Shown in pieces: positions 41,956-54,308 of a stretch of DNA of 64,000 nucleotides (position 1 is the first letter of the stretch; each line of letters starts with the position of its first letter). The position numbers and the translations under genes are program-made. The notes under the pieces were generated by a model. That model was not told the origin of the DNA and searched no databases. It was given only the letters and a program-made list of their open reading frames with translations. This DNA comes from Ianthella basta (lineage: Eukaryota > Porifera > Demospongiae > Verongiida > Ianthellidae): assembly GCA_964019415.1 (NCBI GenBank), contig OZ025882.1:5493063-5557062 (forward strand), in the 5' to 3' direction.

Positions 41956-43758
41956 ATGAAGACAAGTATGTGGGGACTGTTTCTCTGTGTACTAGCCGCT
42001 GCAGCTGTCTGTGATGGTGCAATAGGACCCCCTGCAATGAAGGACAGGAACACTGGTAAATAATGCCATGCAGGACACATTTGCAGTGTATGTACAGGGT
42101 GCACCTAATCTTGTTTCCAGTCCCAATTTCTCAGCCTATATATTATTGAACAATCACTGAATAATAGTGGCTGGCACATGAGACTACAGCACAACTGCAT
42201 ACAGTGCTTTGCGCTGTGAATACAATTCCATAATGGCTTCTCATTTCATACAGAGGGGCTGCCTCCTGGGAACACATATCAGTCAGTTTGCAATTTAAAG
42301 TCCACTGAGGTGAATTGCATTTCAAACTCAAAGGAGCTCTGGTGCATCTTTCAGAAGGACAGAGATGAAAATGACACACCACAGAAACCAACCTCTAGTT
42401 TCCCACCTATGTGGCTGATTCACATACATAACTTTGAGGGCAAAGGTTATGATATTTCTACTAATGGGGTCACCACCAACAGTAGTAGATACTGCCAGGT
42501 CTCTGACCCAGAAGATGTCTGCGCAATGAATGCTGTCTACTCCCAGACCATCTTTGAGGCTTATCCTGCTGCACTGCTGACATGTTTGATTCCAGTACTT
42601 GAATACGTTGCCAACTTCCAGCAAATGCTATCAATGAGCATTACTGAGACATCCTGGACTGTACCATTGCCATTTTGCTCAGGGCATTTTGAGACAAGAG
42701 GCTTTGTCCATGAGGTAAATGATCTGATCATTGTAGCTGCAGTATAACAACATGTATGTACTTGCTGAGCAAATGCATGCATGGCTGTAAGAGGAAACTC
42801 CAGCAATTATTAATGGAGTAACATTGCCAGCCATTAGCTACTTTCTCAATTTCCAGCTATATACTTGCCTCTAACATTCTCATTGCTTGTTATTATAATT
42901 ATATTGTTTTCTTATAGCTGTATAATTGTACATTTCCCTACTACCTACTTCCTATATTACGTCCTGCTATTTTAGCTGGTGAAAATTGCATCTGACAACA
43001 AGCAACTTACAGACAACCATGCTGTTACAGAATCATTTAATGCTGGAGATCAAGGGAGCGTTTCAACACGGAATGCAATTCTATTATACAGTCGCTGCTT
43101 TGTTTCATCATTACTAATTATTTTGGGACTGTGTTTGCTTATAAAACGGCATCCATTCAAGCACCAAAAGGCAAGGAATTCAGTCACAAAATCCCTTCTC
43201 CTCTCCACCATCATCCAGTCTTGGATGTGGTTCATGTATCTATACAGTTACCAGTTTAGAGGTCTGTCATTGTTCAAAGACTTCCTACACTCCAGGAATG
43301 CTGTGATATCCACAGCCTACATGCCTTTTGTGGACATTGGGTACTATGCCTTTGGGATCATGGGTGTGTTCTACCTTGTGGAATTCCCCTTCCTCCTGTG
43401 GTACATCAGCACAAAGGTGATGGCCATGGACAGGCGAGGTCTGAACGGGAGACAGTGCATGCTGTACATGCTGAAGTCAGTTGGGTATGCAGGAATGGTG
43501 CTCTTCATGCAGGTGTTATCCTGGTATATTACATATTTCCTGATTGGCCTTCTTGCCTATCCCTTGTTTTCACTTCTGGTCCTGGGAGCTTACCTAATCA
43601 TACTCATCGTCTTGATTGCAAGCACAGCACTCCTTCTCCTTCCATGTATCACACGATGCAGAAGGTGCCCACAACAAAGTGGTCCAATTGTGTTCCTTGT
43701 CATGATAGCTTTAATTGGTGGTGGATTCACATATGATCTAGCACGTTATAAATGGTAA
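41956..43758 (+). CDS. 7TM receptor-like protein, gene 2 (3' frame shifted)
   Basis: Exons 41956-42055, 42254-42714 and 42976-43758; 447 residues as read. Exon 1 is a signal peptide starting MKTSMWGLFLCVLAAAAV. Exon 2 is the cysteine-containing ectodomain with DPEDVCAMNAVYSQTIF and WTVPLPFC. Exon 3 covers TM1 to TM6. Compared with genes 3 and 4 about two bases are missing after the codons for DLA (near 43740), so the frame ends at RYKW and TM7 and the dileucine tail are lost. The downstream DNA (43759-43945) still resembles the missing part, including the tail codons, so the loss is young. Either a new pseudogene, a six-helix variant, or a sequence error. Confidence 0.75.
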
Positions 43759-44850
43759 ATGGAGCACCTCTTACAATACAAGTCAAATCATTTCGGGTTT
43801 ATTTGCTTCTGGAACATTTGCAGTATTAGTTTACACAGTCAAATCAGTGTTCAGTCAATACATACTGAAGAGTGACTCACGTACAGACACTGACAAGACA
43901 GAGGAACAGTCACTACTACTTTCAAAGGAACGTGATTCATAGCTTAACAGATTCAAGTCAGTGAAGCTCTCATGCAATCATTATTATTATCACAATTATT
44001 CCAGTAACAACACAACCTCTGCATTGACTATAGTCAATGCTTTACTGTTTGTGCATGAGCATAGCATTATACATAGGCTATTGACAGTAGCAATATGCTT
44101 GATGTGTGGATGTAATTGTATGTATCAATAAGCTGTGCACAGCGGATGAGGTACTGAGCATGAATAAGAAGTTAAGAGTCTAAAGAAATATGGCCTGACA
44201 GGCAGCAATTGTGAAGCATTGCATGGCTTCATCACTTACTTATACTGTACTGAAAATATTGTTTAGTGTACACATAGCAGTTGTTAGTGAGCACTAGATC
44301 AACTGTAATTATAGAATGCATCATGCAATAGCTCAGTGTGCTCAATTAACAAATAGCATTTACAGATGTTGAAAAATGATTGTAGAATTTGCAAAAGTGT
44401 GGGAATTTGTTCAAGAAATATTATAGAAGCTGGTGCAATAATTATAGTTTCCATGCAATGCTGAGTGGCACTGAGTGCACACTGAGTCAACACTCTTCTG
44501 GCAGTTTACAGGGCAGGTGCATTTTGAACACACTGCACCATCGCAAAGACTGAGCTGTGGTTGAAACAATGTGTAGCTTGATGGTCTATTTCTCTAGGCA
44601 GAGGACATCAATTAATGACACGACCAATGGTTGTTGCATGGTTACAAATGAAGTACTCTTGTTTTTACTAAGTTGCACGACTCCAAGATTCCATGTTAAT
44701 CTGCAACAGCTATTGTAAAGTACATTTCATTGTTAAAGAATGTCTTTGGAAATCCTAAAGAATGTGAGGCCAGAGCCATGGTCCCTCTACACTTCCCACA
44801 ACACTGCACTCCCTAGAGCACACTTCACTTGATCAAGCTGCTGTGGAACA
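43759..44850. repeat. Array flank A, copy 1
   Basis: From about 43960 this 3' flank is shared with 54676-55570 and 60300-61275 (for example the GATGTGTGGATG to AATAAGAAGTTAAGAGTC stretch). It has no coding capacity. The relation shows that the duplicated unit extends well beyond the genes. Confidence 0.8.
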
Positions 44851-45499
44851 ATTGTGTTTCAATTCTCATGCTTTTACTGCCTTTATAATGCACATTGGCC
44901 TAATACAGTATTAATAACTTGTGATAGTTTATGTATGCACTGATGTGCATGTATAATTATAGATATTTCTTTATTGCTAAAATATTAATGCCATTGTATA
45001 CCTTGCACAATACTGTACGTATGTACGTATGTGTACATGTCTTACATGTCTTGTGCATCTGATGTACCTAAATCAAGCCTGCAGTACATTTTCATGCAAG
45101 AAGCCCAATGAGACATCACTTCAGCAGGACATGTAAATATGCTGTGTAGTCCATCCTCAGTGCATATATACACCACTGGTGCAGTGCACAAGTTACATAT
45201 ACATCATACATATGTCAGTTATATAGTCGCACCTCTGAATGTCATTTGCATATCATGTATGCCTATAATCAAAACCATGCAATCATAATGTGTACATATC
45301 GAAGCAAAAACAAAAAAAGAGTGAATTTAATACACAAAGGCCTTCTTGCTGATGTATGGCTATGAGAGAAGTTGCAGAAAGGTGCACTACAAGCTAAGAG
45401 CTAGGATCCACGCATCCAAAAGTGTGTCTGCTCATTTGGTTCTTCAATCTCTTCTTGTGAATTACTCCTCAACGAGTACCGAGTGAGCATTGATTTGAG

Positions 45500-46241
45500 C
45501 GCGTAAGTCATTAGTGCAAATATTCCAGAAGACAATATTCAAGAAAGAATTTGACTAGAATTATAGGAAGTGTTCCATTTGGTTCCAAGGCTGGTGACCA
45601 GAAAAAAGTAATATCCACTACAAGCTAAATTTAAGAGGACAAGTAACACAATAGGACCACTTTGCTGTGAGCACCTTCTGCATCGTGTGATACATGGAAG
45701 GAGAAGGAGTGCTGTGCTTGTAATGACTATGATTAGGTAAGTTCCCATGACCAGAAGTGCAAACAAAGGATATGCAAGAAGGCCATTCAGGAAATATGTA
45801 ACACCTGCATGTAGGGGACCATTCTTGCACACCCAACCGTAATCCCATAGCCAGTAACAAGGACTACTGTCAGGAACAGTAGCTGGCACAACCCTGGACT
45901 CATGGCTTTATTCTCTGATTCTCTATGGCCATCACCTTTGTGCTGATGTACCACAGGTGGAAGTGGAGTTCCACAAGGTAGAACACACCCGCATAGTACC
46001 CAATGTCCAAAAAAGGCATGTAAACTGTGGATATCACAGCATTCCTGGAGAGTAGGAAGTCCTTGAACAATGACAGGCCCCAAAACTGGTAGCTGTATAA
46101 GTACATGAACCACATCCATGACTGAATCATGGGGGAGAAGAAAAGGGATTTGGACTGACTTCCTTGCCATCTAGCTGATGATGAAGTGGATACTGGTATG
46201 CAAACCAGCACAATAACAGTGGAATAAATTATTTTACACAA
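45500..46241 (-). pseudogene. Inverted broken copy of the 7TM membrane exon
   Basis: On the minus strand, pieces matching exon 3 of genes 2-4 appear in order but in three different frames: SLFFSPMIQSWMWFMYLYSY, then a middle stretch around STKVMAIENQ, then NGLLAYPLFALLVMGTYL and LLLLPCITRCRRCSQQSGPI. At least two frame breaks and an internal loss of the ICL2-TM4 part make it non-functional. No ectodomain exons are attached. It sits in 1.6 kb of sequence (about 44850-46485) that interrupts the flank A to flank B order seen elsewhere, so it came in by insertion or inversion. Divergence is greater than among genes 2-4. Confidence 0.85.
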
Positions 46242-46485
46242 TGATGTTCACAATGTCAACCTCAAAATACCCTGAGCAAAATGGCAATTAATGGTAGTCT
46301 CCAGAATGAATTATACATACGTATACACACACAGCTGCAACCACCTACATGTGCACACACAGCAGGTAATTGTACAAAAGCATGTATTCACATTCACTCA
46401 CTCACTCAGTATCACTCACACTGTTATTCACATCAATCATGAATCTGGTTTCAACAGACACATTGCCAAGAATGAATGAGTAGCT

Positions 46486-47707
46486 AATTGTCATCAAAGT
46501 CACATGTTTAGTTGCTCCACTGTGTTAAGCACATTCAGAACATAGGGTTTGTAGCCCGATGACATTCTTCCATGCACATGCATGTTCTGGACAGCAAAAA
46601 TGCAACTCCAGTGCAGTAACACTACAATACTGCAATATATATATACTGTACATGTAAGTGGAGACATTAAAGAATGAGGCACATGTCAATGGTGCTATAC
46701 TTGTGTGTACATGCTGTTACAACATCTGAAGTGTCAAATGTTGGTCACTTCAAACCTGTGAGTTTGGGACTGAAGTGCCTAAGTGGTACCGATTGAGCGG
46801 TGAAAGAGAAAGCAGTAGTTAGTGCGTACTAGTTTGTGATGTGTGTGTAAACTGCTCCAGACCCTCATTAGGAATTGAGACCAAATATGGTGTGCTTGGC
46901 TGCATGTTATTGTTCTGGCTACATTCAGTTTGTGGTCTTAGCTCACAACTGATGATTTTGTAGGTGTTGGTAGTATTCTTGACACTTCTAACTAAGCAGT
47001 TGTTATGTAAAACGAAGTACACAGTTACTGTGTCCATATATAGTGATAATACTTTCAAGTTGCATGTTTAGTGATGGTACTGTACATATATAGTACATGG
47101 CAGTGCTTTTCTGCATGCTGTACATGCATACTTAGGCCAGTGTGCTTGAAGTATGAGAATAATATGTGAGGTGTCTATGAGAGAGATTGCTCAGTTGAAT
47201 GAATGATGTCTGACATTGTCAGTAGTAGCCCTCACTCACTCACAAGTACACCTGTCATATTCATCAGTAATATAATAAATCAAGCACAAACAAGAGATTG
47301 TGATACAACATGATTAACACACTGTCAGAGTGAATAGTAATGTAGTTGACAGAAATAGCAAATGACAAGATGATGTATTGTCAGGAAGTCATTAGCTAAT
47401 CACGCTCCACCCAGCCCTCGGACATTGCAAGGTCCACAGTCCACGTGTCATATTCATCAGTGGATGCAAGCATAATATTATAAATATTATATATACATGT
47501 TTTTGTATCCAATCGTGAAATGCTTGTCACAGATTGTATTGTGTATAAATGAAATTTGTTAGTGAAAGTTACTAGGTAGTGTTCATATACTGGAAAGAGT
47601 GTCTGTGAAGGAAGTTGATTATCTCATTCTCAATGACTGTATTCTCATGAACATGCATTGTGGGTTTGTAGCTGGTGCCCATTTCAGCTACTGAGCATAC
47701 ATTTCAG
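46486..47707. repeat. Array flank B, copy 1
   Basis: Nearly the same sequence as 55580-56778 and 61285-62301: noncoding flank running from the GTTGCTCCA(T/C)TGTGTTAAGC stretch up to the exon-like block. Confidence 0.85.
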
Positions 47708-47797
47708 CTAACACCCATGCCTGAGGAGGCATCAGTTACAGGCATTGTCAGAGGCATCAATCCATCACTTAGATATAATTCATTCAATGGTTTCCCG
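47708..47797 (+). other. Exon-like 90-bp block, copy 2
   Basis: Same 30 codons as at 39030, with Ala for Val at the eighth residue; acceptor CAG and donor GTATGT are kept. Confidence 0.55.
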
Positions 47798-48042
47798 GTA
47801 TGTTTAGTTAAAGTATATGTACATGTAGATACCTACTGCGTTCATATGTGCATGTACTTTCTATGTAGATGGCTACGTGTGAGGTTATAGTAAAGTTATG
47901 TATTTTGTTGTGGTGCTGTCCACTTTCACTGCCACTCACTGCCTCACTATGCATATATCCACATGTACACACAAGCTGCTCCCGTGACCTACATTGATTA
48001 CACACTCTCCATTCTCTCTTGCCCCTGTATATATGTACACAG

Positions 48043-49165
48043 TCTATTATTCATCCCTGGAGCATCATCAGAGGAGATTTGGCTCAGATCCATGTTGGGA
48101 GGAATTCCATCATCAGCAAGGGAGTCATCCTTGCTCCCCCTTTTAGAAAACTGGCACACGGGTGAGTATCACTTGCGTGAACATGTTTGCTAGTGTGTGT
48201 ACATGTAAACGCTCACACCATGTATCAGTTTTGTCCCACTTTGTTGTTGTACCTCCCACTGTAGGTCTGCATTCTACCCCTGCAAGTAGGTGACAGTGTC
48301 TACATTGGGGAGGACACCATTGTCAATGCAGCTAGCATTGGTTCATACATTCACATTGGGGAAAATTGTGTCATCGTAAGTAGGCTTATCAGAGAGATAG
48401 TGAAAGGCATGACATTTGATTCAATTATGCTAGGAGAGTAACACATGGAGTATATGGTAGTTGTGAATGTAGGTTTAGTGCCTGTTTGCAAGTGTTACGT
48501 AAGTTTGTAGCACTAATGTGACTTCTGCTCACGTCATAGTACAGTGCAGAGGAAGTGGATGCACTTGTCCTATCATAGCCAATGTTTGCTTGCCTGCATA
48601 TAGCAACCCCATTCTGTGCATGTGGTGATTACCAGCTAATGTCTAACGATACTGATAGCACAGCTGTGGCTGCTTTAAGCTGCTTGAACATGTTTACCAC
48701 AGTGTGTGTTGTGTGTAGTTGATTGCTGCTGGTGTATCCACACGTGCATTCAGTGTAATACTAGTAAAAGCAACAAACTTGGGCAATAGACTTTCTGGAT
48801 CCTCCTTCAATTTCTAACAGTTTGTATCTTTGTATACTATGCAATTTCAGTGTGTCAGTAGTCTCAGCATAACAACCCTAGTTTGTATGTTTCTTTATTA
48901 TGGTAGAGAAAGATATGCACACACTTCTGTGCTACAGCAAAACACTAATGTGTAGCCAATTTGTAATGGCTGGCTACTTTGTATGGATACTTCTGTTGTT
49001 CTGGCCTGAATGCCTTACACTGGTTGTCCTAAGCCTTCACATCTACAGTTAATCATATGTACCTGTTATTCTCAGCTAGCGCAGCACACATGAGTGACTA
49101 GATAGACTCAAGTTGCTTATTTTTTACTTCCTGTCTTTCCTGCTCAGTCTCAAGGCTGTGTTTCG
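48043..49165 (+). pseudogene. DCTN5 fragment, copy 2 (exons 3, 4, stub of 5)
   Basis: Exon 3 copy 48043-48161 is full length; exon 4 copy 48265-48375 lacks one base and is out of frame; of exon 5 only the first 14-16 bp (from 49148) remain before the sequence changes to the leader of 7TM gene 3. Exons 1, 2 and 6 are absent. Confidence 0.92.
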
Positions 49166-49232
49166 CAAGGTTTATTTTCAACTAGTGCAAATAACATTCT
49201 CATTTGGCCTACTCAACAGCGTGAAGATAAGT

Positions 49233-51190
49233 ATGTGGGGACTGTATCTCTGTGTACTAGCTGCTGCAGCTGTCTGTGATGGTGCAATAGGACCCCCTGC
49301 AGTGAAGAAGGAATGGAACACTGGTAAATGATGCCTTGCAGGGCATATTTGCAATAAATGTACTGGGTGCACCTAATCGCTTCCAGTCCCTATTTCTCTG
49401 CCTATATGTTACTGTACAATCACTGAATAATAGTGGCTGGCACATGAGACTACAGCACAACTGTATACAGTGCTTTGAGCTGTGAATGCATTCCATAATG
49501 GCTTCTCATTTCATACAGAGGGGCTGCCTCCTGGGAACACATATCAGTCAGTTTGCAATTTAAAGTCCACTGAGGTGAATTGCATTTCAAACTTGAAGGA
49601 ACTTATGTGCATCTTTCAGAAAGACAGAGATGAACACGATACACCAAAGATCCCAACCTCTGGTTTCCCATCTATGTGGCTAATTCATATACATAACTTT
49701 GTCGGCGAAGGTAATGACACTTCTAACAATGGGTCCACAACCAACAGCAGTAGCTACTGTCAGGTCTCTGACCCAGAGGATGTCTGCACAATGCATGCCG
49801 TCTACTCTCAGGCCATCTTTGATGCTTATCCTGCTGCACTGCTGACATGTTTGATTCCAATATTTGAATATTCCAACCGTTTCCAGTTTTGGCTATGGAT
49901 GACCATTACTGAGACATCCTGGACTGTACCATTGCCATTTTGCTCAGGGCATCTTGAGACAGGAGACTTTGTCCATGAGGTAAATGATTTGATCATTGTA
50001 GCAGTATAACACCATGTATTTGCTGAGCCCATTGAATGCATGGCTGTAAGAGGAAACTCCAGCAATTAGTGGAGTAACAACAGCCAGCCATTAGCTATTT
50101 TCACAATTTCCAGCTGTACATATATTACTTGCTTCTAATGTTCTCATTGCTTGTTTTCATATAACTGCATAATTTTACATTTTCATACCATCTACGTTGT
50201 ATTATTACTTCCTACAAATTACTATTTTAGCTGATGAAATCTGCATCTGACAACAAGCAACCTATGGACAACTATGACCTATCATTTCATGCTGAAGGTC
50301 AAGGAAAATTTTCAACACAGAATGCAATTCTGTTGTATAGTCGCTTCATTGTTTCATCATTACTAATTATTTTGGGACTGTGTTGGCTTACAAAAAGGTA
50401 TCCACTCAAGCATCAAAAGGCAAGGAATGCTGTCTCCAAATCCCTTCTCCTCTCCATCATGATCCAGTCTTGGATGTGGTTCATGTATCTATATAGTTAC
50501 CAGTTTAGAGGTCTGTCATTGTTCAAAGACTTCCTACTCTCTAGGAATGCTGTCATATCCACAGCCTACATGCCTTTTGTGGACATTGGGTACTATGCCT
50601 TTGGTATCATGGGTGTGTTCTACCTTGTGGAATTCCCCTTCCTCCTGTGGTACATCAGCACAAAGGTGATGGCCATGGACAGGCGAGATCTGAACAGGAG
50701 ACAGTGCATGCTGTACATGCTGAAGTCAGTTGGGTGTGCAGGAATGGTGCTCTTCATGCAGGTGGCTTCCTGGTATTTTACATATTTCCTGATTGGCCTT
50801 CTTGCATATCCATTGTTTGTACTTCTGGTCCTGGGAGCTTACCTAATCATACTCATCATCTTGATTGCAAGCACAGCACTCCTTCTCCTTCCATGTATCA
50901 CACGATGCAGAAGGTGCCCACAACAAAGTGGTCCAATTGTGTTCCTCATACTGATAGCTTTAATCTGTTGTGGATTCACAAATGATCTAGCACAAGTTAT
51001 GAATGGTAAATGGAGCACCACTTACAATGCAAGTCAAATCATTTCGGGTATATTTGCTTCTGGCATATTTGCAGTATTAGTTTACACAGTCAAATCAGTG
51101 TTCAGTCAATACATACTGAAGAGTGACTCACGTACAGACACTGACAAGACAGAGGAACAGTCACTACTTTCAGTGGAAAGGGATTCTTAG
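49233..51190 (+). CDS. 7TM receptor-like protein, gene 3
   Basis: Exons 49233-49323, 49519-49979 and 50231-51190 give 503 residues. The ATG used in gene 2 is GTG here, so translation must start four codons later at MWGLYLCVLAAAAV, still a good signal peptide. The ectodomain (about residues 31-184) has cysteines in SVC, VNC, LMC, YC, DVC, LTC and FC and several N-glycosylation sequons in NDTSNNGSTTN. Seven hydrophobic helices follow (about 212-235, 250-275, 283-318, 333-362, 365-397, 408-426, 444-470). The tail of about 35 residues is charged and ends TEEQSLLSVERDS with an acidic dileucine signal. Only gene 4 is so similar (differences scattered, no indels). Function unknown; receptor-like topology suggests sensing or adhesion at the cell surface or in endosomes. 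Confidence 0.83.
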
Positions 51191-51318
51191 CTTTACTCAT
51201 TCAAATGTGTGAAAGCTTCATGCAAACATTATTTCAGTAACAACAAAACCTCTGCATTGACTATAGTCAATTCCTCACTATTTTGTGCATGAACATAACT
51301 TCATACATCTATATATAT

Positions 51319-52066
51319 AAAACACCACCACCACCACCACACAGTGCAAGTTACAATATCGCAGCCACCACCACCTGTGCCAGTAGAGTATCTGTGCTAG
51401 TTGGTCATAGAGAAAAAGACCACCAGTGCAAGTTACAGTAGCCACCACCACATGTGCCAGTAGAGTATCTGCACTAGTTGGTCATAGAAAAAGACCACCA
51501 GTGCAAGTTACAGTGGCACCAGCACCATTCGCACCACCACATGTGCCAGAAAGTAAATGCGCTCAATGGCTGAAGAAAAAGACCACCAGCGCAAGTTACA
51601 GCTGGTCAGAACCTGCACCGCCACCATTGGAGTGCACGCTGCAGCAAGCAAATGTAAGCTTACCTAAGAGCATGCCATTGAATTGAGGGTGCGTGGGAAG
51701 AAATTCAATGGCATGCCCTTAGGCAAGTTACATTTGCTTGCTGCAGCGTGCACTCCAATGGTGGCGGTGCAGGTTCTGACCAGCTGTAACTTGCGCTGGT
51801 GGTCTTTTTCTTCAGCCATTGAGTGCATTTACTTTCTGGCACATGTGGTGGTGCGAATGGTGCTGGTGCCACTGTAACTTGCACTGGTGGTCTTTTTCTA
51901 TGACCAACTAGTGCAGATACTCTACTGGCACATGTGGTGGTGGCTACTGTAACTTGCACTGGTGGTCTTTTTCTCTATGACCAACTAGCACAGATACTCT
52001 ACTGGCACAGGTGGTGGTGGCTGCGATATTGTAACTTGCACTGTGTGGTGGTGGTGGTGGTGTTTT
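51319..52066. repeat. Large inverted repeat (foldback), arms about 366 bp
   Basis: Left arm 51319-51684 and right arm 51702-52066 are reverse complements with few mismatches around a 17-nt loop. Each arm is itself made of about 80-bp tandem units with CACCAGTGCAAGTTACAG, CCACCACCACATGTGCC and AGAGTATCTG..CTAGTTGGTCATAGA. Arm ends are a CCACCACCAC run. The RNA of either strand would fold into a duplex of more than 350 bp. Confidence 0.93.
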
Positions 52067-53020
52067 TTCTAGAGCAATGGCACATATACTGAATGCATCC
52101 ATTGTACTGGCACCATGTGGTGGTGGTGGTGGTCATTTTCATTTAGGAATGCATGTGGTGGCCGTAATATTGTAACTTGCACTGTGTGGTGGTGGTAGTA
52201 GTAGTATATAGTAGCAGCGCCTGATGTGGTGGTCTGTTTTCTTGCAGCTCTAGCACATAATATTATACTGGTGTGCTCATTGCAACTTCCACTGTGGTGG
52301 TGGTGATGGCGGTTGTATTTATCTATGTGGTGGTGTAGTAGCTGGATATTGTGGCTGGATAATTGTGAGCAAGTGTACATGTTGGTGCTGCTCTGCTCCA
52401 GCATAGCGGCAAATGCCTACAAATTGGTTTCAAAATGTGATTGTTCAAAACATCGCCTCCATTTTGTGACTAATTAAGCAATACTGCTAATGACATGAGG
52501 AAATTGGTCATCTAACTTCATCCACTTAGTATCATGACTTAGCAGGGCTGGGTTGGTAAGATATGCATTGAACCTCATTTTTCTCGGCCATTTTGCCACT
52601 AATTAAGAAATCCTGCTAATGACATGAACAGTTGCATTATCTGGCTAGGTCCATCAAGTGTCATGACTGAGCGGGCCGGGCTGGTTGAATGCATCATACA
52701 CATAACATATGTCGGCCATTTTGAGACTAATTAAGAAATCCCGCTAATAACATAGGAAGGTGGACCACTTGGATCTGTCCACCAAGTTTCACGTCTCAAC
52801 GAGCCAAGTTGCATTCATATACAAGATACCACTATGCATCAATATAAATGCACCATACATTAAGTGTTATGCTATGCACATTTATATTAGGATTTGGCGG
52901 GCTGCTTGTAGAAGAACGAAGACCTAATTAAAAATTCTGCCTCATTTAAAAGTCTTAAAATCTCCCATACTTCAAAGGCACACCTATCACATGTTCGTGA
53001 GGGGTGCCTAACCCCCCGGG
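52067..53020. repeat. Decayed repeats of the GTAACTTGCACTG family
   Basis: Further TTGTAACTTGCACTGTGTGG ends near 52168 and 53095, GTGGTGGTGG runs, and three diverged copies of a TTTTG(A/C)(C/G)ACTAATTAAG stretch spaced 110-130 bp (52465, 52595, 52720). No coding region. Confidence 0.65.
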
Positions 53021-53072
53021 AATTATATTATATTATATTATATTATATTATATTATATTATATTATATTATT
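53021..53072. repeat. (TATTA)n microsatellite
   Basis: Ten or so perfect TATTA units. Confidence 0.97.
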
Positions 53073-53109
53073 TACTTTAGATTAGTGGTGTATATTGTAA
53101 CTTGCACTG

Positions 53110-53575
53110 TATAGAGGTAGTGAGCAGAACGGTTGTTCGCGAAGTCCTCCCGCGAGCAACGATGCATCGACACCAAACTTTCCCAGATTATGGACGCCAC
53201 ACCCGGTCTCAATCTAAGGGGGGCGACGTGCGCGAAGAGGCCCCTGCCGAGGAGCGCGCGGCGAAAAACCTCAAATCGACCGTCCGCCATCTTGGATTTA
53301 CGGAGAAAATATACGGTTTTCCGCGCACGTTCCTATGCTGCCAATACAAAAGAAGAACCCCAACAGTTGTTCGCGAACTCCTCCCGCGAACGTCGACGAA
53401 ACGTACCCAAACGTTCCCAGCTGTCGCACGCTGTACCTCACATCAATATAAGGTGGTAGACGTGCTAACATAAGCTGCTACCAAGGAGCGCCCGGCGATA
53501 ACCCAGGATGAACCGACCGTCGGCCATCTTGGATCTCTTGGAAGAAAGTATGCCGTATCCTAGGCGTTCGCGCAG
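53110..53575. repeat. CpG-rich diverged tandem duplication
   Basis: Two copies about 240 bp apart, each starting GTTGTTCGCGAA(G/C)TCCTCCCGCGA and containing GTTCCCAG or TTTCCCAG, a GAGGAGCGC or AAGGAGCGC piece, CGACCGTC(C/G)GCCATCTTGGAT. CpG-dense in otherwise AT-rich DNA. Open frames across it are short, differ between the copies and look accidental. Confidence 0.75.
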
Positions 53576-53723
53576 GTTCGAGGATTACACCCAAGCTAGC
53601 GCGATGCCGAAGCTGAGAAAAAGGAAAGGGGGGTTGTCTCACACAGAAACCATCAGCTTCTTACAACTATATATCCGTTGTTTGTGTACGGTGATCTTCC
53701 ATGTAAATTGCATGCACACACGT

Positions 53724-53875
53724 AGGTCAGTCACACTGACATCACCAGGCCAGCCTAGACTATCCTTTACCAGAGCATGCATTACTAGCTGGGGCCTGAG
53801 TAGCAATGGCATTACCAGCCTGTGTCCGACCAGCTGGCATATGCTGAGCTAACGGAGAGACCCACCTTTATGCAC
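53724..53875 (+). repeat. Direct repeat, copy 1 (CACTGACATCACCAGGCCAGCC)
   Basis: About 150 bp matching 54492-54655. The two copies flank the inverted-repeat insertion at 53897-54138. Confidence 0.85.
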
Positions 53876-53925
53876 CTGGTGATGAGACCAGGAATGAAGT
53901 GAGGGCTTCTCAGCTGGCTCAGGCA

Positions 53926-54140
53926 TCAGAAAGGGTTGGTTCTCTAATACCAGCTTCACAACAGGGTTGAAAACCTTGCCGACGTTTCGACCAGATGCTC
54001 TGGTCTTCTTCAGGGCGAAGATGACATACATAACATACATAACATCTTCGCCCTGAAGAAGACCAGAGCATCTGGTCGAAACGTCGGCAAGGTTTTCAAC
54101 CCTGTTGTGAAGCTGGTATTAGAGAACCAACCCTTTCTGA
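53926..54140. repeat. Perfect 98-bp inverted repeat inside a 14-bp target duplication
   Basis: Arms 53926-54023 and 54043-54140 are exact reverse complements around a 19-nt spacer made of ACATACATA pieces. The direct repeat TGAGACCAGGAATG occurs at 53883-53896 and 54138-54151. The right arm contains CTGAAGA, a six-pair stem GACCAG/CTGGTC and GAAACGTC, the order of parts in a hammerhead ribozyme core. Confidence 0.93.
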
Positions 54141-54308
54141 GACCAGGAATGTTGTTTATAGACAAGTACTATAGCTAAAGGGTGTGTAAAAATGTTTCCT
54201 CCAAAAACAAGGGCAGATGTAAGGATGGTGCAGTGCGTACCTGCAAGGTATGGCAAAACCACCTGGCGGAAAAACCGTAGTAACGAGGAGGGCCGATCCA
54301 TGCAAAGA

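Noticed and set aside
51426-51959. Two mirror-image proteins of 84-86 residues on opposite strands
   Set aside because: They are the same repeat read from both arms of the foldback.
53102-53473. Plus-strand frames of 123 and 108 residues in the CpG-rich segment
   Set aside because: The frames differ between the two duplicated copies and show no protein-like conservation.
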